A stretch of 64,000 nucleotides of DNA, from contig DASXEJ010000272.1 in assembly GCA_036490175.1 (NCBI GenBank), forward strand, positions 60,513 to 124,512, read 5' to 3'. The DNA is from Pirellulales bacterium (lineage in GTDB: Bacteria; Planctomycetota; Planctomycetia; Pirellulales; JACPPG01). Each line of letters begins with the position of its first letter. The first letter of the stretch is position 1. This document shows positions 1-9,517 of this stretch, piece by piece. Under the pieces are notes generated by a model that saw only the letters and a program-made list of their open reading frames with translations, did not search any database and was not told the origin of the DNA. Both the position numbers and the translations under genes were made by a program.

Positions 1-449
1 ACATCCGACACGACGAAGCCAATTTCCAGGCTTCCCTACGTTCCATGACTGGCGATCCCTAACGCTCGACGGACAGTGCCCAACGCAATCAAATCGCCAT
101 GCGACAGCTGACAATTCGGCCGTGTGGTAATCGACACAATCTAAGTCGAGATTGAGGGTAATTCCGAATACGCCGACACGGCCACCTATTCTATGGACAT
201 TCGCTGCTATCTCTGTTGAGCCTGCGAGGCTTAGGAAGAATGGGTCGGGTGGCCGGTGCCATGCCCACGCAGGGCGTGGGCATAAGAAGCGTTTGCGGTG
301 CGGGAAGACCTGCCACGCAAGCGTGGCCATGGCACCCAGGCTAGCGAGGCAATGGCACAATTGCTAGCTACTAGCGGAATAGACTGCTAGCAATTAATGC
401 AAGGGATCTTTATTGGCAGAGCAGCAGTGCGCTGCACGCCTGAGATCGC
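1..449. other. Non-coding left edge
   Basis: No convincing gene is visible here. Short frames exist but show no recognisable family. The stretch contains a GTGCCATGCCCACGC-type palindromic repeat (listed separately) and lies downstream of the diguanylate cyclase that ends at 450. Confidence 0.6.
255..337. repeat. REP-like palindromic repeat, copy 1
   Basis: An outer pair GGTGCC...GGCACC encloses a perfect 10-bp hairpin (ATGCCCACGC, 3-base loop, GCGTGGGCAT) and a second smaller palindrome. Related units occur at 32132-32217, 33618-33701 and 41062-41094, always between genes. Confidence 0.75.
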
Positions 450-1907
450 TTACGCCTCGTGGAACTGAACGGCTGGCTTCGCGGCAGCGATAGCTTCGTC
501 CCGCGACGCGGCCACCACGCGATTGCGCCCTTCACGCTTGGCGTGGATCAGTGCTTGATCCGCTCGATCGACCAGGCTGTCGAACTGATCTCTTTCACCC
601 TGACACACCGCCACGCCAAAGCTGGCCGTCACGATGATGGAGCCTTCGACCACGGCGACGGGGCTATCCTCCAGGGCCGCCCGCAGACGGTCGGCTAGCT
701 GCACCGCCCCCAGCTCGGATGCATCGGGCGCGATCACACAGAACTCTTCTCCGCCGTAACGCGCCAGGATATCGGCCGGACGACATTGCTGCGTCAGAAT
801 CGTGGCGACCCGTTTCAGGACCGTGTCGCCAATCGTATGGCCGTGGGTATCGTTGACGATTTTGAAATGGTCGATGTCGAGCATGATGCAGGACAGCGGT
901 TGGCCGCTCCGTTGAGCGCGGCTCCATTCGCGATCGAGGCGATCGCGCAGACTGCGGCGGTTCAACACGCCCGTCAAGGGGTCCAAGTCCGAAAGTATCC
1001 GCAGATCGCGCTCGCGCTGGCGTGCTTCTTCTTGCTGTCGATCGACTTCGTTCAGCGTGCGGGCACTGTACCAGGTCACGCGCGCCAGGACAGCTACCAT
1101 CGCCACGGCATGCACGGCCACGGCCGATTCAAAGCCGTACAGTTCCATCTGTTCCCCCTTCAGAAAGAACCAGCCCAGCATCAAGGGGGACGCCGCAATG
1201 CCCGGCAACGAAGTGCGGGCCAGCACCCCGCCCATGCGTTGACTGCGCAGCGGCATCATCAATTCAAAATCGCGGCGTGCGTACAGCATGCCGATGCTGA
1301 CAAACAGCAGAATCAGCGCAGTCGCCAGCGGGATCGATGTGTAGGGATCCGTCGCATGCAGCGTTTCGGTGCCATACCAGGCTCTGGCCACGGCGATCGA
1401 GGAAATAAACAATGTCGTGAGCAGCAGGCATTGGGCGGTCCGCTTGGGCCACACGCCTGTCGAGGGGAGCCAGAACAGGGCGCTTCCCAGCAGGATAAAG
1501 GCCACAGCGGTGGCCGGTTCGAGCCGGCCGATAGACAGTTCTTCGACGGCTCGCTGCCGCATGTTTTCGCGCAAGCCCACCTCTTCGCGGAATAGATCGC
1601 TGGCCCAGGCCACGGTCGAAACCAACACGATGGCCAAACCCGCGCCCCGCACCACGAACGAGCGCCAGCTGGCCGAGGTATTCAGCAGAAACGACCATAG
1701 TGCCATGCCCACCAATGTGAACAGCATGGCGACCGTGGGCGTCATAACCAGCGAAATCGCCCAACGCCCATTAGATAATGCCGCGTTGCAGGCCGCACTG
1801 ATCAGGGTTGTCAGGCCGCCCAATAGCGCCAAAGTGCTCGACGCAGTGACGATGAAGGGAATCCCCTCCACGGTACACGCGTTTACTATTTCTTTCGTTG
1901 AGATCAT
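450..1907 (-). CDS. Membrane-bound diguanylate cyclase (GGDEF)
   Basis: Predicted to make cyclic di-GMP from two GTP at the inner membrane. The N-terminal ~300 residues are hydrophobic with about eight membrane segments (MASE-like, family not recognised). A short coiled coil rich in Glu/Arg then links to a C-terminal GGDEF domain of ~165 residues. The active site reads GGEEF (residues ~385-389), so catalysis should be intact. An inhibitory RxxD site (RPAD) sits exactly five residues upstream, which suggests product inhibition. I chose the ATG at 1907 rather than the longer frame to 2162, because the extension is Arg-rich, lacks homology-like character and overlaps the nuclease gene. No strong Shine-Dalgarno precedes 1907, so the start is moderately sure. 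Confidence 0.9.
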   Translation of the reverse strand: MISTKEIVNACTVEGIPFIVTASSTLALLGGLTTLISAACNAALSNGRWAISLVMTPTVAMLFTLVGMALWSFLLNTSASWRSFVVRGAGLAIVLVSTVAWASDLFREEVGLRENMRQRAVEELSIGRLEPATAVAFILLGSALFWLPSTGVWPKRTAQCLLLTTLFISSIAVARAWYGTETLHATDPYTSIPLATALILLFVSIGMLYARRDFELMMPLRSQRMGGVLARTSLPGIAASPLMLGWFFLKGEQMELYGFESAVAVHAVAMVAVLARVTWYSARTLNEVDRQQEEARQRERDLRILSDLDPLTGVLNRRSLRDRLDREWSRAQRSGQPLSCIMLDIDHFKIVNDTHGHTIGDTVLKRVATILTQQCRPADILARYGGEEFCVIAPDASELGAVQLADRLRAALEDSPVAVVEGSIIVTASFGVAVCQGERDQFDSLVDRADQALIHAKREGRNRVVAASRDEAIAAAKPAVQFHEA

Positions 1908-2104
1908 CTGCCGACCCAGGAAATGCCATAGCCGTTCTGGCCTTTTATGGAAGAAGCCTAGGTCAAGGAATCGTGCCACGCGCAGCCCCGACGCTCGAAT
2001 CCTGCATCTGGGGAAACTGCCGCGTGCGACGGCTGGACCGAAAAGGTTGCTCATGCCGAAGATGCACGCGAGCGCGCGATTTAGAGAAGGACGCGCTGCC
2101 GGCT

Positions 2105-3055
2105 TCAGGGAACTATCTGCTCGAGCACGAAGGCCAGGCGTTCGCCCGCCTTGCCAACGCACACCCGTGCTACGAGACCAGCCTGTTTCGCGTACGGTTC
2201 CGGCAGATCAGGCGCGACGCTCGCCTGGCGATGACGTTCGGCGACCGCCGGAATGACGCGGCCGCCGTCGTACGCGTAAGTGGTGGCCAGCGCAAAACTC
2301 TCTCGGGCCCACGACTCGATGGTGGGATTCGTCTGCAACTCGCGTGTGATCTCGGCGCGATTCGCGTCGACGGCTTGCTGTGCTTCGTCGGCGCCTCGTT
2401 CAATCGAGGTCTTCGTATCGGCAGTGCCCAACAAGTCGTCCCAGAAAGAGTGCAGCTTGATGATCCTGCGCCCGGACAGCCGGTAGAGCGAATCTTCTCC
2501 GCCGTGATCCCCCTTGGGAAATTCGGCGCAAACAAGATCCGCGCAGTGCAGCGGCTGGTGAATGTCTCCCATCAGGTGCAGCACCCAGCACAAGTACATG
2601 GCCTTTTCCTGACCGGTCGCGCCGCGCGCTTTCTCGATACTCAGCGGCAGCGCGGTGAGGATATTCTCTCCCACCGGCTCATGATTCTGCGCATTCTCGG
2701 TCGAGCCCGGCGGCACGAAGGGCAGATTGACGTAGTGCCAGTGCGGCTTGCTGAACTGCTCATGATGGTGCTTCACCCAATCGGGCCATGTCGCCGCGCG
2801 CCACAGGGCCCATTGATCCTCAGGCACGTTTTGCGGCCGGTCGGCATTGAGGAATTCGGCCCAGTGCGGATGCTGCTTGAGAATCTCGACCAGCGCCTGC
2901 CGCTGCTGCGGAGTCAGATGCCGATACGCCAGCTCGGCCACCACCATATGCCCCTTATCGTTCCAGGCCAGCGCGGGCCCGGCCAGCAGCAAAATCAGGG
3001 CCATCGCCAGGACGCCCCGCCGCAGCATGGCATCCTTCGCAATCTTGGTCCGCAT
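2105..3055 (-). CDS. Secreted S1/P1-type zinc nuclease
   Basis: Zinc-dependent phospholipase C/S1-P1 fold, predicted to cut single-stranded nucleic acid outside the cytoplasm. A signal peptide ends in GPALA, leaving Trp31 as the mature N-terminus. In this family the N-terminal Trp itself binds zinc. The mature protein begins WNDKGH and carries HLMGDIHQPLH and LHSFWDDLL, which hold the remaining His/Asp zinc ligands. At 316 aa the length fits the family. The start at 3055 (MRTKIAK) is preferred over 3076 because it gives a normal signal peptide. It is followed by the diguanylate cyclase but separated by 197 bases, so co-transcription is uncertain. Confidence 0.92.
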   Translation of the reverse strand: MRTKIAKDAMLRRGVLAMALILLLAGPALAWNDKGHMVVAELAYRHLTPQQRQALVEILKQHPHWAEFLNADRPQNVPEDQWALWRAATWPDWVKHHHEQFSKPHWHYVNLPFVPPGSTENAQNHEPVGENILTALPLSIEKARGATGQEKAMYLCWVLHLMGDIHQPLHCADLVCAEFPKGDHGGEDSLYRLSGRRIIKLHSFWDDLLGTADTKTSIERGADEAQQAVDANRAEITRELQTNPTIESWARESFALATTYAYDGGRVIPAVAERHRQASVAPDLPEPYAKQAGLVARVCVGKAGERLAFVLEQIVP

Positions 3056-3141
3056 GACGATTCCTTCCGTCATCAAGAGTCAGCCGGCAAGCACTGGCAT
3101 TACCGTGGTCCGCGCACAAGGACAGGCGTCTGCCGCGCGAA

Positions 3142-3723
3142 TTACAGTTGCCCGCAATCCGCAACTAGGATGCGCGCCGCAGTGTCGCCGGATTCAGAGC
3201 CAAGGCTCTCGATCTTTCGCACCACATCCATGCCGTCGATAACCTGGCCAAAGACGACATGCTTGCCGTCGAGCCAGGGGGTCTTCTCGGTGCAAAGAAA
3301 GAACTGCGAGCCGTTGGTATTACGTCCGGCGTTAGCCATGCTGAGCACTCCGGGACCCGTGTGGCGGAGCTTGAAGTTCTCGTCGGCAAACTTTTCGCCG
3401 TAGATCGACTTGCCGCCGGTGCCGTCGCCATTTGTAATGTCGCCCCCCTGGCACATGAAGCCGGGGATCACCCGATGGAATTTGCTTCCCTTGTAGCCAA
3501 AGCCTCGCTCGCCGGTACACAGCAAGCGAAAGTTCTCGGCGGTTTTGGGTACGACGTCGGGTCGCAACTCGATCACGATCCGGCCCAACTTGCGACCGTC
3601 GGCCGTCACATCCATAAAGCACTTGGGCAATGGCTTGAGCGGCGCCTGGGCCTGTTGCGCATAGAGCAGAGAAGCGCCAAGACCGCAGCCGACAATCGCA
3701 ATCGCCACGAATCGGTAACTCAT
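3142..3723 (-). CDS. Exported cyclophilin-type peptidyl-prolyl isomerase
   Basis: Cis-trans proline isomerase acting on exported proteins. An N-terminal hydrophobic signal segment ending near LLYAQQ precedes a complete cyclophilin fold. Hallmarks are [26 protein letters not shown] and NGSQFF, with the catalytic Arg in FHRVIP and a Trp in the [13 protein letters not shown] binding loop. The sequence resembles the eukaryotic cyclophilin A type (FMCQGGD, YGEKF) more than short bacterial PpiB. The ATG at 3723 is preferred over 3729, as a GGGAGAG ribosome site lies six bases before it. It is 86 bases upstream of the S1/P1 nuclease in the same direction and may be co-transcribed with it. Confidence 0.93.
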   Translation of the reverse strand: MSYRFVAIAIVGCGLGASLLYAQQAQAPLKPLPKCFMDVTADGRKLGRIVIELRPDVVPKTAENFRLLCTGERGFGYKGSKFHRVIPGFMCQGGDITNGDGTGGKSIYGEKFADENFKLRHTGPGVLSMANAGRNTNGSQFFLCTEKTPWLDGKHVVFGQVIDGMDVVRKIESLGSESGDTAARILVADCGQL

Positions 3724-4367
3724 CACCATCTCTCCCTAGTGGAATTCAAACTTGGACTTGCGCGGCGCCTGCGAGGGACGCGGCACAAGCTACTGCAAAA
3801 CGTATGGCGGCGCACTTGAGTGCCGCCAGGCGGCACGCCCGCCGTCTCATTTGGCGCAGCGGGCTTGGGCGACCGCGCCGCCTGAGATTTTATCGGAAAA
3901 GGCCCAAACTGGCCAAGCTCGGTTGCTGTGGCCGAAGCAGGCAGCGGAATGCACGGTATAGGACGCCGGACGGTTCTACAGGGGCGCGCGTTCCCACCGA
4001 GGCGTCCCGCGCCACTGGTCCGAAGGGGGCCAGAGCCTCTTGCGAGCCGCCAAAAATCACGTAATTGCTGGCCAACCTCGGAAGCCCGGATTCGTTTAAT
4101 TTGAGGTCCAGTTCTGAAACCGTTCGGCCTTTTCTTGAGTAGAAACAGAGCGCCGGCATGATATGCTGTTCCCTGCGGCGGGCGCGGGGAGTTTCATCTG
4201 TCCGTCGCAAAGTTTATTGAATTGCGCCATCGTGACCCGGAAAAAGGATGTGCCGCGTCCCGCGCTGTCACGGCAGCGTCGTGGTGGCCGCGTTGCACCT
4301 TCGTTCCACACTTCGCCACATCTCTCGTCAGCATCGCACCGGTATTCCCATTTTCGTAGGGGGTTCC
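3724..4367. other. Divergent intergenic region, no gene seen
   Basis: 644 bases separate the cyclophilin (minus strand) from the di-haem cytochrome (plus strand). It should hold both promoters. Open frames here lack family signatures and I see no RNA gene. A GTAGGGGG element just before 4368 is a plausible ribosome site for the cytochrome. Confidence 0.5.
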
Positions 4368-5930
4368 ATGGAACGCCGTTTCTCGTCACGTCACGCCCGC
4401 ATAGGCCTGCAGAAAATCGCCGGTGGACTACTGGGCGTTTGCATCGCGTTGCATGCGGTCCTGTGCCCGGCCGCCCAGCCGGTCTCGTTCTATGGCTTTG
4501 ACGAAGCCGCGTATTCGCCGACGGCGCGCGAGGGGATGGAAGAAATCTTCGCCGGCCGGTTGTTCCATGCCTCGATCCCTGCGGCCGCGGCGCGACTGGC
4601 TTTCACCATGACGGGATCTGCACAAAAGAGTGCCGGCTTTACGCCCGGTTCAACTGATGGCCGGTTCTACGCATCGGGTCGGTTGCCTTCGCCTCCCACG
4701 CGCACGGCTGGCGTGGATCCCGGCTTCGCCCTGGGAGAAAGTGCGATCGCCCGCAATCAGTCGCAGCACCTGACGATCAACTGTTTCATGTGTCACGCGG
4801 GCGTGGTCAACGGCCAGGTCGTGGCCGGAATGGCCAACAATCACATCAATCAGTCCGACCCGAGAAACGTCCGCACCCGCGGCGACAATTTCGGACCGTA
4901 CGCGGTATGGCGCCTGGGCGCGCGATTGGATGACCCGGCCAGCAAAGGACTGACACTGGCCAGCAAAACCACCGAGCTTGAGAAGATCTTCGATTCGACC
5001 CCTCTGCCGCCCGTCGACCCGATGCCTTGGTGGCTGATGAAGTATAAGAAGAAGGACTACTGGTATGCCGACGCGGCGCCGACCGATGCCGGCAGCTTCT
5101 CGATCAACTTCACCACGCCGCACGCCGAAATGAACGAGCATCATCTGGATCACGTTCAATCGGTGGCCAAAGCGCTGGCCTTCGCCCGCGAGACGCAGTC
5201 GCCGGCATTCCCCGGCAAGCTCGACGCGCAGCTCGTCGAGCGTGGCGCGGATTTGTTTCACGGCCGCATGCCTCCTCTCGACACCACCGGCTTTCGCGCC
5301 TGCAAGACCTGCCACGGCAGCTACACGCGCAAAGACAACGCCGGCGATCTCAGCGCGCCGGGGTCTTGGAACGTCGATTACGACTTTTCGCACGTGCTAC
5401 GCAACGTGAAAACCGACCCCACCTACAACGCCACGCTGCAAAAGCTCAAGCCTATTGCCGATCATATCAACAAGCTCGAAACCTACATGGCTGCCCAGGG
5501 CGTTCCGCCCGAGTCGATTCCGCACGCCTCGGTTCCGGCCGGCGAAGGTTACGTTGCACCGCCGCTGGTAGGTGTATGGGCCTCGGCTCCCTATTTCCAC
5601 AACGGTTCGGTCCCCACGATCGCGGCTGTGTTGAACTCGGCCGCACGGCCCGAAAGCTGGGCCCGCAATCACGAGGACCCGTTCGCATACGACTTGGAAC
5701 AGGTGGGCATGGCGTACAAACCGGTGTCGCGCGCCGAGTTCGATGACAGCGCCGAGCGTGCCAAGGGCAAGCCGTTTGCCGCGCAAGCCGCGATCGATCA
5801 CGGCGCGATCTACGACACAACCGCGTTTGGCCACGCCAACAAGGGCCACACCTTCGGCGATCACCTCTCGCCCGAAGAACGCCGCGCGATCATCGAGTTC
5901 CTCAAGAGCCTGTCTGGACCTGATATGTAG
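4368..5930 (+). CDS. Exported di-haem cytochrome c (MauG/RoxA-like)
   Basis: A 520-aa protein with an N-terminal signal (GGLLGVCIALHAVLCPAAQ) and two c-type haem sites, CFMCH (residues 139-143) and CKTCH (312-316). The C-terminal APYFHNGSVPTI motif is typical of di-haem peroxidase/MauG and RoxA rubber-oxygenase relatives, where electrons pass between two haems. The role here could be peroxide reduction or oxidative attack on a substrate. The sequence does not decide which. The start at 4368 follows a G-rich ribosome site. The longer frame from 4248 adds an unlikely leader before the signal. The neighbouring DUF1569 gene starts 37 bases downstream on the same strand. Confidence 0.82.
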   Translation: MERRFSSRHARIGLQKIAGGLLGVCIALHAVLCPAAQPVSFYGFDEAAYSPTAREGMEEIFAGRLFHASIPAAAARLAFTMTGSAQKSAGFTPGSTDGRFYASGRLPSPPTRTAGVDPGFALGESAIARNQSQHLTINCFMCHAGVVNGQVVAGMANNHINQSDPRNVRTRGDNFGPYAVWRLGARLDDPASKGLTLASKTTELEKIFDSTPLPPVDPMPWWLMKYKKKDYWYADAAPTDAGSFSINFTTPHAEMNEHHLDHVQSVAKALAFARETQSPAFPGKLDAQLVERGADLFHGRMPPLDTTGFRACKTCHGSYTRKDNAGDLSAPGSWNVDYDFSHVLRNVKTDPTYNATLQKLKPIADHINKLETYMAAQGVPPESIPHASVPAGEGYVAPPLVGVWASAPYFHNGSVPTIAAVLNSAARPESWARNHEDPFAYDLEQVGMAYKPVSRAEFDDSAERAKGKPFAAQAAIDHGAIYDTTAFGHANKGHTFGDHLSPEERRAIIEFLKSLSGPDM

Positions 5931-5967
5931 TTAGGGGATCAGCCCGCAATCCGTAAGGATAAACGCC

Positions 5968-6435
5968 GTGTCGACAACCATGCTTGCGCGCCGCGACCTC
6001 GATTTTCGCTCGTGGCCCGAGGTCTTGGCCGACATCGATCACCTGCACCGCGCGGGCTATCAGCGAGCTGGCAACTGGGACTTGTCGCAGATTCTCAGCC
6101 ACGTGGGCGAAGGGATGCGGACCGCGGTTCACGGCTTTGAGCATCGCGGTCCGTGGATTGTCCGGAAGCTAGTCGGCCCGATCATCTTCAAGCGGATCTT
6201 ACGGCAGCGTCGCATGAAGGCCGGCATCCGCGTGCCCAAGTGGTGGCTTCCCGGGCCCACGCATGACGAGTCGGACGCCGTGAATCGCTTTCGCTCCGAC
6301 CTGACGGCATTTCAGGAACTGAAGTCCGCGCCGCAGCCGCACCCCTTCTTCGGCACGCTCAGCAAATCGCACTGGAATGACCTGGTGCAAATTCACGCCA
6401 GTCACCATTTAAGCTTTCTGGTGCCCAACGACTAG
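5968..6435 (+). CDS. DUF1569 protein (DinB-like), copy A
   Basis: A 155-aa cytoplasmic protein of the DUF1569 family, distantly related to DinB/YfiT helical-bundle metal proteins. Seen features are a GNWDLSQILSHVGEGM segment and C-terminal HWNDLVQIHASHHLSFL, whose spaced histidines resemble the DinB-like metal triad. The start is a GTG at 5968, supported by AAGGAT about eight bases upstream. It lies 37 bases after the cytochrome, so likely the same transcript. A second DUF1569 gene lies convergently downstream. The biochemical function is unknown. Confidence 0.75.
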   Translation: MSTTMLARRDLDFRSWPEVLADIDHLHRAGYQRAGNWDLSQILSHVGEGMRTAVHGFEHRGPWIVRKLVGPIIFKRILRQRRMKAGIRVPKWWLPGPTHDESDAVNRFRSDLTAFQELKSAPQPHPFFGTLSKSHWNDLVQIHASHHLSFLVPND

Positions 6436-6537
6436 TAACGATATGCCACACGGCGCCATCGTACGCTGGGTTGGCCGTGCCCCGCCGGTCAGGTCTCGCG
6501 GACCGCACACAACTGCCTGCGAACTGCGGTCATGGTT

Positions 6538-7029
6538 CTAGACGCCGCGCTCAACCGAACGAGGCTTGAGGCGCCCAAAATGGTGCATGCAGTGGACTAG
6601 TTGTAGGCCGATGGACTGCTCGCGGTCCGCCGTGCGGAAGAGGGGTGACCACTGCCAGGGCCCGCCGTGGGCGGTCAACCGTGCGGCCGTCTTAGCGAAC
6701 TCCTCGACCGCCGCTGCCGCGTCGGCCTCCGGCGGATGCACGGTGGCGGCAATAGTGCCCAAGCCGCTTTGCATTTTGCACTCTGCCAGAATCCTGCGCA
6801 GCATCTTGGGCGCGATCGTGCGGCTGACGACGGCCATCACCCAGTTCATGAGCAACGGAATCTTCGGTGTACCGTCCATCGGCACCTTCATCCAATCAGA
6901 CAGATGGCGGCAGGTCTGGGCCAAGTCCCAATGGCCTGTCCGCTCGTAGCCGTCGTCGAGGCATCGCTGCGCATAGGCAGCGGCGTCATTCAGATTTCGG
7001 AAATTGAGCCCATGGTCGAAAGTCGGCAT
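6538..7029 (-). CDS. DUF1569 protein (DinB-like), copy B
   Basis: 163 aa, with the same architecture as the gene at 5968-6435: GHWDLAQTCRHLSDWM near residue 38 and a C-terminal QLVHCMHHFG histidine cluster. The two proteins share the W-D-L-x-Q pattern and the closing H-x(2,3)-H-H motif but differ strongly elsewhere, suggesting an old paralogous pair rather than a recent duplication. Copy B faces copy A with a gap of about 100 bases. There is no strong ribosome site before 7029. Function unknown. Confidence 0.72.
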   Translation of the reverse strand: MPTFDHGLNFRNLNDAAAYAQRCLDDGYERTGHWDLAQTCRHLSDWMKVPMDGTPKIPLLMNWVMAVVSRTIAPKMLRRILAECKMQSGLGTIAATVHPPEADAAAAVEEFAKTAARLTAHGGPWQWSPLFRTADREQSIGLQLVHCMHHFGRLKPRSVERGV

Positions 7030-7401
7030 CGGATGTTACTCGTTGGCTCATCGTCGAAGCCAGCTTTTTGGACTGCCATTGATCATCATCAATCACATCT
7101 TACCGCACGGCACATTGTAAGGGGCTAGTTCGATGGTTGCCAAACGGTGCAAGGCGGAGCGGAGGCGCGATAAATGGTCGACGACTCTCCGACAACGGGT
7201 GCGTTGGGACGGCGCCGAATTGTTAGAGAAGCTCGGCCGGAAAAGGATTCGCGACGTTCTCGATCGGGGTCCATGAGGACACCGCAGTCCGTCAAGCGAG
7301 GAACCCAGGCCGCAGCGCGATGTTGCCGCTGCCGCGTGTGACCACCCTCTTTTGTCAGCCTGCGGATCGGCGCAGAGTTAGCGGGAGCGTATGCTACGAA
7401 A
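7030..7401. other. Divergent promoter region, no gene seen
   Basis: 372 bases between DUF1569 copy B (minus) and the TrhO-RluA fusion (plus). Open frames here show no family resemblance. It should contain both promoters, but I cannot assign boxes with confidence. Confidence 0.45.
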
Positions 7402-9195
7402 ATGTCCGAAGTCATCAATATCGCTGCCTACAAATTCTTCCCCTTGGCCGATCTGCAGGCATTGCGAGAGCGTTTGCGGGCCCAGTGCAAGCTCTGGAAG
7501 TTGCGCGGCACGATTCTCCTCAGTCCCGAGGGAATCAATCTGTTCGTCGCCGGCGGCCGTGCGGACATCGACTTGCTGCTACTAGAATTGCGCGGGATTC
7601 CGGGGCTGGAAGGGTTTCAGCCGAAAGTGAGCGTCAGCGAGCGGCAGCCCTTCAACCGCATGTTGGTTCGCATTAAACGCGAGATCATCGCCTTCGGCGT
7701 TCCCGGCATCGCGCCGGGCCTGCAAACGTCGCCGAAAGTCGCTCCCCAGGAACTCAAGCGTTGGCTCGACGAGGGACGCCCGATCACCCTCCTCGATACG
7801 CGGAACGACTATGAAGTCAAACTTGGCACGTTCAAAAACGCCCTGACGTTGGGGCTCGATCACTTTCGCAATTTTCCCGCCGCCGTCGAGGATTTGCCCG
7901 ACGACCTCAAGCGGCGCCCGCTTGTGATGTTCTGCACGGGGGGCATTCGCTGCGAAAAGGCGGGGCCTTACCTGGAGGGAATCGGATTCGAGCAGGTGTT
8001 TCAACTGGACGGCGGAATTCTAAAATACTTTGACGACTGCGGCAGCGAGCACTACGACGGTGAGTGCTTCGTCTTCGACCAGCGCGTCGGCCTCGACCCC
8101 AATCTCGCGACAACGGAAAACTCACTCTGTTTCCGTTGCCTAACGCCGCTCACGGTTGCCGACCAACAAGATCCTCGTTATGTGCCGGAGCAATCCTGCC
8201 CGTATTGCTTTCTGACGGATGCCGAACAGATGGCTCGGACGCTGGCGATGCGCGAGTTGGCTGTTCGACAGGCGACCACGCCACTGCCGGGATCCGTGCC
8301 GCACGACAATGATCGGCCGCTGAAGATCTCGGCGAAGCACGACGGTCTGCAATTGCTGGACGCGCTGGGTGAAATCTTTCCCCATCTAACGCCCGATTAC
8401 TGGCAAGAGCGGTTCGACAGGCAGTTCATTCTGAATACCCACGGCCAAGCTGTCGCCGCGGAGCATTGCGTTCGGCCCGGAGAGGTGTATCTGCACCGTA
8501 CTCCCGCCAACATCGAACCGGCAGTGAACGCGGCAATTCGCCTGCTGCACGAGGACGCCGCGATCGTCGTCGTCCACAAGCCGGCCCCCTTGCCGCTGCA
8601 TCCTTCTGGCCGATTCAATCGCAACTCGCTGCAGTGGATTTTGAATCAGGTCTACTGTCCGCAAAAACTGCGCCCCGTGCATCGGCTTGACGCCAACACG
8701 ACCGGCGTCGTGGTCTTCGCCCGCACTCGACATTTTGCGAGTCAATTGCAAACTCAATTTGCGGCCGGCGATGTAGAGAAGCACTATCTGGCACGGATTC
8801 AAGGACGACCATTGGAAGCGTCGTTCGATTGCGACGCACCGATCGGCGTCGAAGCCAAAGAACTGGGCGGTCGTGCCGTCGACGAGCAGGGCTTGGCTGC
8901 GCGTACTGAGTTTCGCCTGCTGTACGGATTTAGCGACGGCACGACGCTAGTTGCGGCCCGCCCGATCACGGGGCGGACCAATCAAATTCGTGTGCATCTC
9001 CAGCACCTGGGCCTGCCTGTCTGCGGCGAGCAAGCGTATCTGGCGAACCACAAGCTCGGAGAGGCACAGACGCATAACGTCTCCGACCCACCGCTCTGCC
9101 TGCATGCGCTGCGTATTTCGTTCGTACATCCAATGACGAAGGAGCGGGTAACCTTCGAGTGTCCCGCCCCCGCGTGGTCGGAAAGGCAATCGTAG
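7402..9195 (+). CDS. Fused TrhO-type rhodanese and RluA-type pseudouridine synthase
   Basis: A 597-aa two-enzyme fusion. Residues 1-~290 match TrhO (tRNA U34 hydroxylase, UPF0176). There is an N-terminal acylphosphatase-like half, then a rhodanese domain with the hallmark CTGGIRCEK (Cys178, Cys184), then four cysteines C243/C246/C266/C269 in a zinc-like CxxC...CxxC arrangement. Residues ~310-370 look like an S4 RNA-binding domain. Residues ~380-597 are an RluA-family pseudouridine synthase with HRLDANTTG, Asp430 as catalytic aspartate, and a GRTNQIRVHLQHLGLPVCGE motif. Both parts modify RNA, so the fusion suggests linked tRNA modification. No stop or frameshift separates the parts, and both active sites look intact. 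Confidence 0.9.
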   Translation: MSEVINIAAYKFFPLADLQALRERLRAQCKLWKLRGTILLSPEGINLFVAGGRADIDLLLLELRGIPGLEGFQPKVSVSERQPFNRMLVRIKREIIAFGVPGIAPGLQTSPKVAPQELKRWLDEGRPITLLDTRNDYEVKLGTFKNALTLGLDHFRNFPAAVEDLPDDLKRRPLVMFCTGGIRCEKAGPYLEGIGFEQVFQLDGGILKYFDDCGSEHYDGECFVFDQRVGLDPNLATTENSLCFRCLTPLTVADQQDPRYVPEQSCPYCFLTDAEQMARTLAMRELAVRQATTPLPGSVPHDNDRPLKISAKHDGLQLLDALGEIFPHLTPDYWQERFDRQFILNTHGQAVAAEHCVRPGEVYLHRTPANIEPAVNAAIRLLHEDAAIVVVHKPAPLPLHPSGRFNRNSLQWILNQVYCPQKLRPVHRLDANTTGVVVFARTRHFASQLQTQFAAGDVEKHYLARIQGRPLEASFDCDAPIGVEAKELGGRAVDEQGLAARTEFRLLYGFSDGTTLVAARPITGRTNQIRVHLQHLGLPVCGEQAYLANHKLGEAQTHNVSDPPLCLHALRISFVHPMTKERVTFECPAPAWSERQS

Positions 9196-9517
9196 CCCGA
9201 GCGTTATGTCGCGGCGGTTTAGCGGACCGGCCAGTTGCGGCCTTGGACTACAGTCTCAGCAGTCGCCGGAAGACGGAAGGCAAATGGCCGCCTCGAAAAG
9301 GATAAAATATATTGACGTGAGGCCCGCACGTCGGTACGTTGCCCGTTGATTCGATCTTGCTCTAGAGCGACGCTCATCCCGAAAAACAAAAGCCCGACTT
9401 CGCAAATCGCAGAAGGATGGGCTCTTTTTTTGCGCGCTAAAACGATCGGAACAAGATGGGGCGCGAATGCCACAACAGAGTGACACTCCACTTTGGGGGC
9501 CAGACAAGAGGTATAAG
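9196..9517. other. Intergenic region with terminator
   Basis: 322 bases between the TrhO-RluA fusion and a PEP-CTERM gene. Apart from the terminator-like hairpin at 9391-9431 I see no gene. The sequence is visibly less GC-rich around 9295-9320. Confidence 0.5.
9391..9431 (+). terminator. Rho-independent terminator-like hairpin
   Basis: AGCCC pairs with GGGCT, and an inner CTTC/GAAG stem adds a second helix with small internal bulges. A run of seven T follows directly. It fits intrinsic termination of transcripts coming from the TrhO-RluA gene, or attenuation ahead of the PEP-CTERM gene that starts at 9518. Confidence 0.65.

Noticed and set aside
1908..2162. N-terminal extension of the diguanylate cyclase frame
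   Set aside because: It overlaps the S1/P1 nuclease, is Arg/Pro-rich and has no domain character.
3890..4210. 106-codon minus-strand frame upstream of the cyclophilin
   Set aside because: No family resemblance; likely random in GC-rich DNA.
9295..9320. AT-rich ATAAAATATATTGACG stretch as a promoter before the PEP-CTERM gene
   Set aside because: Spacing and order of boxes do not fit a standard sigma-70 promoter facing 9518, and the terminator-like hairpin lies between.
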